Source of the DNA: a virus | Virus record (IMG/VR): IMGVR_UViG_3300021424_000117 | Coordinates: 1 to 36,612 of that record | DNA length: 36,612 nt | Strand: one strand, 5' to 3' | Shown: piece by piece, positions 29,633 to 36,612 of the stretch | How the letters are laid out: each line of letters begins with the position of its first letter | How positions within the stretch are numbered: position 1 is the first letter of the stretch | Made by a program: the position numbers and the translations under genes | The notes under the pieces: model-generated | Seen by the model: only the letters and a program-made list of their open reading frames with translations | Told to the model about the DNA's origin: nothing | Databases searched by the model: none

Positions 29633-29788
29633 ATGAAACAGTACAAAGCAATGTGCAGATATAAAGACGAACCCGGATCTGGGTTTGGTTGGGTATATGT
29701 TTATGCCAACAATCCATTTGAAGCATACCAGTTCCTCAAAGCTCAGTATGGTAAACTATTAATGACTGAATACGCAATACCAGCCTAA
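29633..29788 (+). CDS. Small protein before DNA polymerase, unknown
   Basis: A 51-residue protein (MKQYKAMCRYKDEPGSGFGW then VYVYANNPFEAYQFLKAQYGKLL) that looks like a single compact beta-alpha domain of the kind common in phage early regions. Its stop overlaps the polymerase start (TAATG), so it probably couples polymerase translation. The start ATG is at 29633. No function known. Confidence 0.65.
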   Translation: MKQYKAMCRYKDEPGSGFGWVYVYANNPFEAYQFLKAQYGKLLMTEYAIPA

Positions 29789-32343
29789 TGAAATTTTACA
29801 CAAATGTTAACATAGTGGGGAATAATATTCTTCTTCGCGGTTATGAAAATGGCCGACGAATACAGAGTAAAGTTCCCTATCAGCCTTTCTGCTTTGTTTC
29901 AACAGCAAAGCAGAATACAGGTTTTAAAACTCTTGATGGTAAGTGGGTTGAGAAGAAAGACTTTGAAACTATTAGAGAACTGAAAGAATTTATTGACACC
30001 TATTCAGGTGTAGAGGGAATATCTCTTTATGGAATGACAAATAGAAATTCTCTCATCTATCCATTCATCCACGAATACTATCCTGGTGACATTCAGTATG
30101 ATGTTACCCAGATGAATGTTGTATACCTCGATATTGAGGTTGCAGCTGATGATGGATTTCCAAATATCCTTGAAGCTGATAAAGCGCTTACTGCAATCAC
30201 TATTAAAGTAAAGGATAACTACTATACGTTTGGTTGTGGTGACTACACTCCAACTACAGACAACATTCATTACGCTAAGTGCAAGAACGAAAAAGAACTT
30301 CTTATTAAGTTCCTGACACTTTGGGATTCGCCACTAGTTGATCCAGATATCATAACTGGGTGGAATGTGGAAGCGTTTGATATTCCATACCTCGTCAATA
30401 GAATCAATAGAGTATTTGATGACGAAGGTAAGATGTCAAGAAAGCTTTCACCATGGAAGTTTGTTGACGCCAGGGTGTTTGAATTGTCTGGTGGTTTAAA
30501 GCAGCATGTCTATGAACTGAAGGGTTCAACCATCCTTGACTATCTTCAACTTTATAGAAAGTTTACATACTCTGATACTGAAAGCTATTCCCTCAACCAC
30601 ATTGCTCACATCGAGCTTGGTGAGAAGAAAATTGACTATTCAGAATTTGAAAGTTTGTTTGATCTTTATAAGCACGACTTTCAAAAGTTTGTAGAGTATA
30701 ATATCCACGACGTTACTCTTGTATCGAAGATTGATGATAAGATGAAACTTATCGATCAAGTTCTTGCTATTGCGTACGATGCTAAAGTGGATTATGTTGA
30801 TACACTAAGAACTGTCCGTATGTGGGACATGATTATCCACAACTATCTTCTAGATAGAGGCATTGTCGTTCCTCTTTCGAAGACCGATATCCAAGAGAAG
30901 GACGAACCAATCCAAGGTGCGTTTGTTAAGTCGCCTAAACCTGGAATGTATAATTATGTTGTGTCGTTTGACCTAACATCTCTATACCCCTCTCTCATCA
31001 TGCAGTATAATATCTCACCCGACACCAAGGTGAATAAGGTTAACCTTGCACCCGAGGATTGTCTTGACAATACTGGTACATTCCAGATGGCAAGAGATGA
31101 TGCTAAGTTTGGAGAGTATACACTTTGTGCTAATGGTACAATGTATAGAAAGGACAAGGTTGGCTTCCTACCAGCACTAATGGAAAAGGTATTTGCCGAT
31201 AGAAAGAAGTATAAGAAGCTAATGCTTGAAGCAAAACAAAAGTATGAGCTATCGAAAGATCCAGAAGATGAGAAGAAGTACGTTCAGTATAATAACATGC
31301 AGCTAGCAAAAAAGATTCAGCTGAATAGCTGTTATGGTGCTCTCTCTAACGTATACTTTAGATTTTTTGATACTGATCTAGCAGAAGCAATCACTCTCTC
31401 TGGCCAAGTATCGATTCGATGGATGCATAATAAGATGAATGAGTTCTTGAATAAGATGCTCAAGACAAATAATGTTGATTATGTGATCGCTGTTGATACT
31501 GACTCACTCTATATCACTCTTGATAAATTTGTTGAGAGAGTGTATGGAGATAAGTTGCCTGAGAAAGATAAAGTTATTCGTATGGTTGATAAGGCTTGTG
31601 AAGAAGTCTTTCAGCCATTCATTGAAAAGAGTTATGATCAGCTAGGTGAACATATGTTGATCCATAGTCAGCGTATGCAAATGAAAAGAGAATCGATTGC
31701 CGATAAGGGTATCTGGGTTGCCAAGAAAAGATACATCCTCAATGTTTATAATGAGGAAGGCGTTCAGTATGAAAAGCCTAAGCTCAAGATGAAAGGCATT
31801 GAAGCTGTTAAATCTTCTACCCCAGCTGTTGTAAAGGAAGGGATTAAAAAGGCTTTGTATATCATTATGAATGGTACGAAGCAAGAATTTGAAAATTATG
31901 TAGAATGTTTTAGAGCTGACTTTGAAGCAATGCCATTTGATAATGTTGCATTTCCTAGAAGCTGTGCAATGCCTATTGTTAAAGAATATGACAGCGACCC
32001 CGGTAAGCCAAAGTGGGAATTGCATACAAAGGGTGTCCCCATCCACGTAAGAGGCGCTCTTGTCTACAACTCTATGATAAATAAACATGGTCTTGAAAAG
32101 AAATACAATCTCGTTAAGAATGGTGACAAGATCAAGTTCTCATACTTGAAGATGCCTAATCCAATTGGTAGTAATGTGATATCATCACCTGGTGGTCTAC
32201 CAAAACAATTCAACATTGATGTCTATGTTGATCACGAAAAACAATTTGAAAAGACATTCATTGAACCAATGAAATCTATTACTGATAATATTGGTTGGCA
32301 CGTTGGTAAGAAACAATTAACTCTAGAAGACATGTTTGGGTAA
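29788..32343 (+). CDS. 43: DNA polymerase gp43 (family B)
   Basis: An 851-residue family B polymerase. Exonuclease motif I VYLDIEV (D115, E117), exonuclease motif II GWNVEAFDIPYL, palm motif A FDLTSLYPSL (D395), motif B AKKIQLNSCYG (N513), motif C AVDTDSLY (D570, D572), and KKRYIL of the thumb/palm. Both proofreading and polymerase sites look intact. It replicates the phage genome with gp45/44/62. Length is near T4 gp43 (898) with no room for an intein or intron. It lies in a unit with uvsX and gp41 downstream. Confidence 0.98.
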   Translation: MKFYTNVNIVGNNILLRGYENGRRIQSKVPYQPFCFVSTAKQNTGFKTLDGKWVEKKDFETIRELKEFIDTYSGVEGISLYGMTNRNSLIYPFIHEYYPGDIQYDVTQMNVVYLDIEVAADDGFPNILEADKALTAITIKVKDNYYTFGCGDYTPTTDNIHYAKCKNEKELLIKFLTLWDSPLVDPDIITGWNVEAFDIPYLVNRINRVFDDEGKMSRKLSPWKFVDARVFELSGGLKQHVYELKGSTILDYLQLYRKFTYSDTESYSLNHIAHIELGEKKIDYSEFESLFDLYKHDFQKFVEYNIHDVTLVSKIDDKMKLIDQVLAIAYDAKVDYVDTLRTVRMWDMIIHNYLLDRGIVVPLSKTDIQEKDEPIQGAFVKSPKPGMYNYVVSFDLTSLYPSLIMQYNISPDTKVNKVNLAPEDCLDNTGTFQMARDDAKFGEYTLCANGTMYRKDKVGFLPALMEKVFADRKKYKKLMLEAKQKYELSKDPEDEKKYVQYNNMQLAKKIQLNSCYGALSNVYFRFFDTDLAEAITLSGQVSIRWMHNKMNEFLNKMLKTNNVDYVIAVDTDSLYITLDKFVERVYGDKLPEKDKVIRMVDKACEEVFQPFIEKSYDQLGEHMLIHSQRMQMKRESIADKGIWVAKKRYILNVYNEEGVQYEKPKLKMKGIEAVKSSTPAVVKEGIKKALYIIMNGTKQEFENYVECFRADFEAMPFDNVAFPRSCAMPIVKEYDSDPGKPKWELHTKGVPIHVRGALVYNSMINKHGLEKKYNLVKNGDKIKFSYLKMPNPIGSNVISSPGGLPKQFNIDVYVDHEKQFEKTFIEPMKSITDNIGWHVGKKQLTLEDMFG

Positions 32344-32347
32344 CTAT

Positions 32348-32650
32348 ATGGAAAAAGGTTATAACTTCGATTTTGGTTTTAGTGCAGTCGATGAAGATGA
32401 GCTAAAGAGATTAACTGGAGCGGATCAAGAAACTGAAGAACTATCTAAGTTGCTTGATGAGCAAGCCTCTAATGCCGAACTTTATAAGGATACAGTTGTC
32501 CAGATTCAAGCAATGATTACACCACTAATTAATAACTTAATGTTGAACGCAAGCAAGAATTATATCTACTGGCCTAATAGAGTAGAGAAGATGAAGGCGT
32601 TTAAGTCTGAATTGGATAAGTTGTTCACAATAGCTAAAGATGCTTCTTGA
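32348..32650 (+). CDS. Conserved-type phage protein, unknown
   Basis: A 100-residue protein whose C-terminal half (ITPLINNLMLNASKNYIYWPNRVEKMKAFKSELDKL) resembles a small domain often found near replication genes in T4-like phages; the function is not known. N-terminal part is acidic. The ATG at 32348 follows the polymerase stop by four bases. Its end overlaps the next gene by 11 bases. Confidence 0.7.
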   Translation: MEKGYNFDFGFSAVDEDELKRLTGADQETEELSKLLDEQASNAELYKDTVVQIQAMITPLINNLMLNASKNYIYWPNRVEKMKAFKSELDKLFTIAKDAS

Positions 32651-33473
32651 TTATCTAGTACTAGCAGTTGCACTAATTCTTTCTGGTGTTGCAGCTTACT
32701 ATTCAATAGTAGGCTTAGCAGCTATCTTTAGTGGTGCCTTTCTTTCTGTAGTACTAATGGGTTCTGCTCTTGAGCTTGGTAAACTTGTAGCAGCTAGCTG
32801 GTTGTATAGAAACTGGCAAGAAGCACCTAAGATAATTAAATACTATTTGTCGGTTGCAGTAATTGTACTAATGTTTATTACTTCGATGGGTATCTTTGGA
32901 TACCTATCAAAAGCTCACTTGGAAACTCAAGCACTAATGACATCTGATGTTAGTGCTGAATTACAAACGCTAAACGACACAATTGAATCTAAAACAAACA
33001 CAAAAGTTCTTGTTGAAAAACAAATAGAAAACATTGATAATACTTTAGTTAAGTATATTGAACTTGGTTCTGTAACAAAGGGTCTACAAGAGAAAAGAAA
33101 ATTAGATGGTGAACGTAAAGAACTCGAACAAGAACGAAAGACTGTTGAGCAAGAACTTGTAGAGTTAAAATCAAAGAAGAACAAGTTACAATCAGAAGTC
33201 AATAAGATTGAAGTTGAAGTTGGACCGTTAAAATATATTGCGGAGTTAGTTTATGGATCTGATGCCGAAAGCCATTTTGATAACGCTGTGCGCATGGTTA
33301 TTATACTTCTTATACTGGTCTTTGACCCATTTGCTGTCATTCTTCTAATAGCAGCTAATTTTAACTTTGTTAACAGAGACAAAAAAGTTCAGCAAGAAAA
33401 ACGTATTCAAGAGTTGAGAAAACTTGGGAAACGTGGTATAGTAGTCAATAAGAAAGAGATACTAAAGTTATAA
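32640..33473 (+). CDS. Multi-pass membrane protein with long coiled coil
   Basis: A 277-residue protein. Two hydrophobic segments lie in residues 4-50 (LVLAVALILSGVAAYYSIVGL, FLSVVLMGSALELGKLVAAS), a third at about 70-90, then a coiled coil about 95-195 (TLNDTIESKTNTKVLVEKQIEN ... KSKKNKLQSEVNKIEVEV), and a fourth membrane span near 220-245 (VIILLILVFDPFAVILLIAAN). This layout is seen in T4-like marine phages as an unnamed coil-containing membrane protein. A role at the host membrane, for example as a replication or lysis-control anchor, is only a guess. Confidence 0.72.
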   Translation: MLLDYLVLAVALILSGVAAYYSIVGLAAIFSGAFLSVVLMGSALELGKLVAASWLYRNWQEAPKIIKYYLSVAVIVLMFITSMGIFGYLSKAHLETQALMTSDVSAELQTLNDTIESKTNTKVLVEKQIENIDNTLVKYIELGSVTKGLQEKRKLDGERKELEQERKTVEQELVELKSKKNKLQSEVNKIEVEVGPLKYIAELVYGSDAESHFDNAVRMVIILLILVFDPFAVILLIAANFNFVNRDKKVQQEKRIQELRKLGKRGIVVNKKEILKL

Positions 33474-33497
33474 TATTTTTATATATGGAGTTATACT

Positions 33498-33830
33498 ATG
33501 TCTGATCTTACACAAGTTGATGTTCTTGCTAATTTGGTTGTCAATAAAGGTATCATATCATATGATGATGTAATGGCTGCCTTTAGGAAAAATGACCCAA
33601 GTTGTGTTGTAGACGAGAGTCTTGTTCATGCTAGAGTGGTTGCTGCAAATGAAAAAATGAGAAAGCTCAACCAGGTTGGTTCTCCATTAGGTTCATTTGA
33701 GTATAGAACTGAATTTGGTATCAAGCGATTTGTGTCAACTGTTGACGTCTGCAAGTCCTTTAGAGTTCTTCCTGTTACAAGAACACGAAGAACAAAAGGT
33801 CGTAAAATTCGAAAGAAGGTAAGGGGATAA
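33498..33830 (+). CDS. Small basic protein before uvsX, unknown
   Basis: A 110-residue protein: a helical N-terminal half (TQVDVLANLVVNKGIISYDDVMAAFRKNDP) that could be a winged-helix-like domain, and a very basic C-terminus (RVLPVTRTRRTKGRKIRKKVRG) suggesting nucleic-acid binding. GGAG at 33487-33490 supports the start. It ends one base before uvsX. No family recognised. Confidence 0.65.
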   Translation: MSDLTQVDVLANLVVNKGIISYDDVMAAFRKNDPSCVVDESLVHARVVAANEKMRKLNQVGSPLGSFEYRTEFGIKRFVSTVDVCKSFRVLPVTRTRRTKGRKIRKKVRG

Positions 33831-33831
33831 T

Positions 33832-34890
33832 ATGTCAAAGTTTCTTCGTAATCTAGTTGAGGAGTTTAAAGATGAGGATACATCAATCGCTGAGGACGGT
33901 GCTGGTAGTGCTGAGTTCACAGGGAGCATTGATAGTGGTTCTTACTCTCTCAATGCTGCTCTTAGTGGGTCAATTTTTGGCGGCGTTCCTAATAACAAGA
34001 TAACTGCTTTTGCTGGTGAGAGTGCTACTGGTAAGACATTCTTTGTTCTTGGTATTGTAAAGAGCTTTCTGGATAGTAATCCTGATGCTGGTGTCATCTA
34101 TTATGACACTGAGGCTGCTGTTACTCGTGATATGATGAAGTCTCGTGGTATTGATACAAAGCGAGTAATCATAGCCGAGCCTGATACTATTCAGAAGTTT
34201 AGAGAGCATGGTCTAAAGTTCTTGGAAGCATATGGTAAGACAGATGAAGCTGACCGTCCTCCAATGATGATGGTTCTAGATTCTTTGGGTATGCTATCTA
34301 CTTCTAAGGAAATGGCTGATTCACTTGAAGGTAAGGACACTAGAGACATGACTAAGAGTCAGGTCATCAAGGCTGCATTCAGAGTCTTGACATTGAAGTG
34401 TGCAAAGTATAAGGTACCAATGTTAGTTACTAACCATGTCTATGCTATGGTTGGATCTTATGTTCCAATGAACGAGATCTCTGGTGGTACTGGTTTGAAG
34501 TATGCTGCTTCTACTATTGCTATGCTGTCAAAAAGAAAGGAAAAGGTTGACAACGAAGTAATTGGTAATATCATTAAGGTCAAGATGTATAAGTCTAGAC
34601 TCTCTAAAGAGAATGCCCAGGTCGAATGCCTACTGACCTATGATAAGGGCCTCGATCGTTATTATGGTTTGCTAGACCTGGCTGAGAAATATGGTATCTT
34701 CAAGAAAGTATCTACTCGCTACGAGATGCCAGATGGGTCAAAGGTCTTTGGTAAGAACATTCTTGAAGACCCTGAAAAGTACTATACAGAAGAAGTACTA
34801 AAGGCTATTGATGAGGCTGCAAAGAAGGAGTTTAGTTATGGAGCATCCGGACCCGAAGAGTCACTTGAAGTGGAGTCTACTGAAGAGTAG
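33832..34890 (+). CDS. uvsX: UvsX recombinase (RecA-like)
   Basis: A 352-residue RecA-family protein. Walker A GESATGKTF (62-70), VIYYDTEAAVTRDMMKSRGID, PPMMMVLDSLGMLSTSKEM (Walker B), and VTNHVYAMVGSYVPMNEISGGTGLKYAAST, which includes the DNA-binding-loop region, match T4 UvsX. It forms filaments on single-stranded DNA with help of UvsY and drives strand exchange. Slightly shorter than T4 UvsX (391). A small membrane-protein gene overlaps its 3' end. Confidence 0.96.
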   Translation: MSKFLRNLVEEFKDEDTSIAEDGAGSAEFTGSIDSGSYSLNAALSGSIFGGVPNNKITAFAGESATGKTFFVLGIVKSFLDSNPDAGVIYYDTEAAVTRDMMKSRGIDTKRVIIAEPDTIQKFREHGLKFLEAYGKTDEADRPPMMMVLDSLGMLSTSKEMADSLEGKDTRDMTKSQVIKAAFRVLTLKCAKYKVPMLVTNHVYAMVGSYVPMNEISGGTGLKYAASTIAMLSKRKEKVDNEVIGNIIKVKMYKSRLSKENAQVECLLTYDKGLDRYYGLLDLAEKYGIFKKVSTRYEMPDGSKVFGKNILEDPEKYYTEEVLKAIDEAAKKEFSYGASGPEESLEVESTEE

Positions 34891-34996
34891 TCTTCGTATC
34901 CTAGCTGGTGCTGTTCTTATTGGGCAGTATGTTATTGTAGCTGGGGTCTTGTTGATTGTTGCTGAAATTTTAGGTATTGTAGAAGAAGTCGTATGA
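34838..34996 (+). CDS. Small single-span membrane protein overlapping uvsX
   Basis: A 52-residue protein in another frame across the uvsX stop: MEHPDPKSHLKWSLLKSSLR, then a transmembrane helix (about 21-46, ILAGAVLIGQYVIVAGVLLIVAEI), then an acidic end. It is too short for usual size cut-offs. GGAG (34827-34830) lies seven bases before the ATG inside uvsX, and its stop overlaps the gp41 ATG (ATGA), filling the gap between the two. A possible link of replication/recombination proteins to the membrane is speculation. Confidence 0.62.
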   Translation: MEHPDPKSHLKWSLLKSSLRILAGAVLIGQYVIVAGVLLIVAEILGIVEEVV

Positions 34997-36372
34997 TAGA
35001 AAATTATATTATCTCTACATTGGTTCAGGAAAGTGAGTTTGCAAGAAAGACTCTACCATTCCTAAAAAAGGATTACTTCTCTGATGATGGTCAGAAAGTT
35101 ATCTTTGAACTTATAAAACAGTTTGTAGAGAAATATAATAAGGTTCCTAATAAGGCCGTCCTTAGTGTCGATCTTGATGAGTTGAAGGGCTTGAACCAGA
35201 CCACCTATGATCAAGCTAAAGAGTGTATCAAACAAATAGGAACGAATCCAGTAGTCGATGAACAATGGCTACTAGACAACACGGAAAGGTTTTGTCAAGA
35301 TAAGGCAATCTATAATGCCATCATGGATTCGATTAAGATCATGGATAACCAAAAGGAGCAGCAAAGTAGAGGTGCAATACCAAAACTACTTTCGGATGCT
35401 CTAGCTGTCTCGTTTGACCAACATATTGGCCATGACTTCCTAGAGGACTCTGCAACTCGTTTTGAGAACTACCATAAGAAGGAGAAAAGGATTCCCTTCG
35501 ATTTGGAGTATCTTAACAAGATTACTAAGGGCGGCCTTCCTCGTAAGACTCTAAACATTATCCTAGCTGGTACTGGTGTTGGTAAGTCATTAGCAATGTG
35601 CCATATGGCTGCACACAACTTATCGTCTGGCCAGAATGTTCTATACATTACAATGGAAATGGCTGAAGAGAAGATTGCTGAAAGAATTGATGCCAACCTT
35701 CTAGATGTTACATTAGATGAGCTTGCTGTCCTCACTAAAGATGCCTATAATAAAAAGATTGAAAGGTTTAAGAATAAGACAACTGGTAAGCTAATCATTA
35801 AAGAGTATCCTACTGCATCTGCTGGTAGTGCTAATTTTAGACATTTGATTAATGAACTAAGGTTGAAGAGAAACTTCAAGCCTGATATCATCTATATCGA
35901 CTATTTGAATATTTGTAGTTCTTCTAGATTGAAGGCTAGTGCCAACGTTAACTCTTATACCTATGTTAAGGCTATTGCTGAAGAGTTAAGAGGCCTTGGA
36001 GTGGAGTTTGATGTTCCTATTGTCTCTGCTACTCAGACAAATAGAACTGGCTTCACTAATACTGATGTTGGACTAGAAGATACTTCTGAATCCTTTGGCC
36101 TTCCTGCTACAGCTGATATTATGATTGCTCTCATTACAACTGAGGAGTTGGATAAGCTCAATCAGATTATGATTAAGCAGTTGAAGAATCGTTATAGTGA
36201 TCCAACTAAGTTTAAGAGATTTGTTGTTGGAGTTGATAAGGGTAAGATGAAACTTTATGATGTTGAAATGGGTGCTCAGAGCAACATCATGGATGCTCCT
36301 GGTTCTAGTTATAGTACGGAATTCGAGCCATCTGCTTCCGCAAAGTTTGGTAAGTTCGACTTTAGCCACTAA
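34993..36372 (+). CDS. 41: Replicative DNA helicase gp41 (DnaB-like)
   Basis: A 459-residue protein: N-terminal helical domain (IISTLVQESEFARKTLPFLKKDYF) and RecA-like ATPase with Walker A GTGVGKS (193-199), LYITMEMAEEKIAERIDANLL (H1a), KPDIIYIDYLNIC (Walker B), and VPIVSATQTNRTGF (H3/DNA loop). It is the hexameric 5'-3' helicase at the fork, working with gp61 primase. Length is close to T4 gp41 (475). It ends the replication block in the window. Confidence 0.96.
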   Translation: MIENYIISTLVQESEFARKTLPFLKKDYFSDDGQKVIFELIKQFVEKYNKVPNKAVLSVDLDELKGLNQTTYDQAKECIKQIGTNPVVDEQWLLDNTERFCQDKAIYNAIMDSIKIMDNQKEQQSRGAIPKLLSDALAVSFDQHIGHDFLEDSATRFENYHKKEKRIPFDLEYLNKITKGGLPRKTLNIILAGTGVGKSLAMCHMAAHNLSSGQNVLYITMEMAEEKIAERIDANLLDVTLDELAVLTKDAYNKKIERFKNKTTGKLIIKEYPTASAGSANFRHLINELRLKRNFKPDIIYIDYLNICSSSRLKASANVNSYTYVKAIAEELRGLGVEFDVPIVSATQTNRTGFTNTDVGLEDTSESFGLPATADIMIALITTEELDKLNQIMIKQLKNRYSDPTKFKRFVVGVDKGKMKLYDVEMGAQSNIMDAPGSSYSTEFEPSASAKFGKFDFSH

Positions 36373-36430
36373 AATCAACAAGTTAGATGTCCTTATAAAT
36401 CAAGGGGTTATAACTCATTGATTCTATGTG

Positions 36431-36458
36431 TTGTCTTTCCTACGGATTCATGTATAGT
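36431..36458 (+). promoter_or_regulatory. Possible sigma70-type promoter before the last gene
   Basis: TTGTCT (36431-36436), 16-bp spacer, TATAGT (36453-36458). The start of transcription would fall almost on the ATG at 36467, giving a leaderless message if both are right. Confidence 0.4.
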
Positions 36459-36466
36459 GGACGTAT

Positions 36467-36612
36467 ATGTTGAACACTAAGCTTAACGAGAAGTCTGCCC
36501 TTGCAAGGCTTCTAGCAACCGAGAATCTTTCGGTCCAGTACTCAACAAAGTACCCTACGGCATCCTTCGATCTGAAGAGCCGAACGATTCACATCCCACT
36601 AATTCACAAAAA
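36467..36612 (+). CDS. N-terminus of CobT/VWA-like 'peptidase' of marine T4-like phages (3' end outside window)
   Basis: 48 residues before the window ends: N-terminal MLNTKLNEKSALARLLATEN then LSVQYSTKYPTASFDLKSR and TIHIPLIHKK. The KSALARLLATEN...TASFDLKxRxxxxP pattern is what I recall for the N-terminus of the large VWA/metallopeptidase-like (CobT-like) protein near gp41 in marine T4-like phages. It is recognised from memory, so moderate. Only a weak GGA ribosome site is seen. Confidence 0.55.
   Translation, partial: MLNTKLNEKSALARLLATENLSVQYSTKYPTASFDLKSRTIHIPLIHK

Noticed and set aside
29788-32343. Intein or group I intron in polymerase, recombinase or helicase genes
   Set aside because: All conserved motifs are continuous and protein lengths are normal or slightly short.

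Overview
This is part of the genome of a T4-like myovirus infecting a Gram-negative, probably aquatic, bacterium. Every gene is on the + strand, packed with start/stop overlaps. The order portal (gp20) - core - protease (gp21) - scaffold (gp22) - capsid (gp23) - UvsY - UvsW - gp55 - gp47 - gp46 ... gp45 - gp44 - gp62 - RegA ... Hsp20 ... gp43 ... UvsX - gp41 is the arrangement of marine 'exo-T-even' phages rather than of T4 itself. A Gram-negative host is suggested by a phage-borne PstS and an outer-membrane porin, both with signal peptides. No photosynthesis gene, tRNA, CRISPR or insertion sequence was seen.

Layout. 1-5496: head genes (portal C-terminus, prohead core proteins, protease, scaffold, major capsid protein), with T4 late promoters (TATAAATA type) ahead of the core, scaffold and capsid genes and a strong terminator after gp23. 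5589-7383: a small ORF, a radical-SAM/SPASM protein and a 2OG-Fe(II) oxygenase, inserted between capsid and tail genes. 7435-13967: tail-tube-fold protein, UvsY, UvsW, an Sm-like protein, the late sigma factor gp55, and the gp47/gp46 recombination nuclease. 13967-19544: an accessory locus with QueE, QueD, FolE2, a DpdA/TGT-like transglycosylase, a second PTPS-like T-fold protein, two more 2OG oxygenases, a phosphoribosyltransferase and a GIY-YIG protein. It most likely makes a 7-deazaguanine and inserts it into phage DNA. 19546-22100: DUF3310, dUTPase/dCTP-deaminase-like, peptide deformylase, a second Sm-like protein and a glycosyltransferase-like protein. 22118-25071: DsbA-like, sliding clamp, clamp loader, RegA and a small basic protein. 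25081-29543: a string of small, separately transcribed cargo units (EF-hand membrane protein, K/A-rich DNA-binding-like protein, small unknowns, Hsp20, PstS plus porin), delimited by rho-independent terminators and sigma70-type promoters. 29633-36372: DNA polymerase, membrane/coiled-coil protein, UvsX and replicative helicase. At the right edge begins a gene resembling the CobT/VWA-like protein of marine T4-like phages.

How it fits together. Eight places show sigma70-like -35/-10 pairs (seven with exactly 17-bp spacers), mostly before replication, modification and metabolic genes. TATAAATA-type late elements sit before structural genes, matching the gp55 and gp45 encoded here. The most interesting material is the 7-deazaguanine locus, with its odd QueE and QueD active sites, no QueC and a second PTPS-like protein. 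Next come the radical-SAM/oxygenase trio beside the capsid gene and the pstS-porin cassette bracketed by near-identical terminators.
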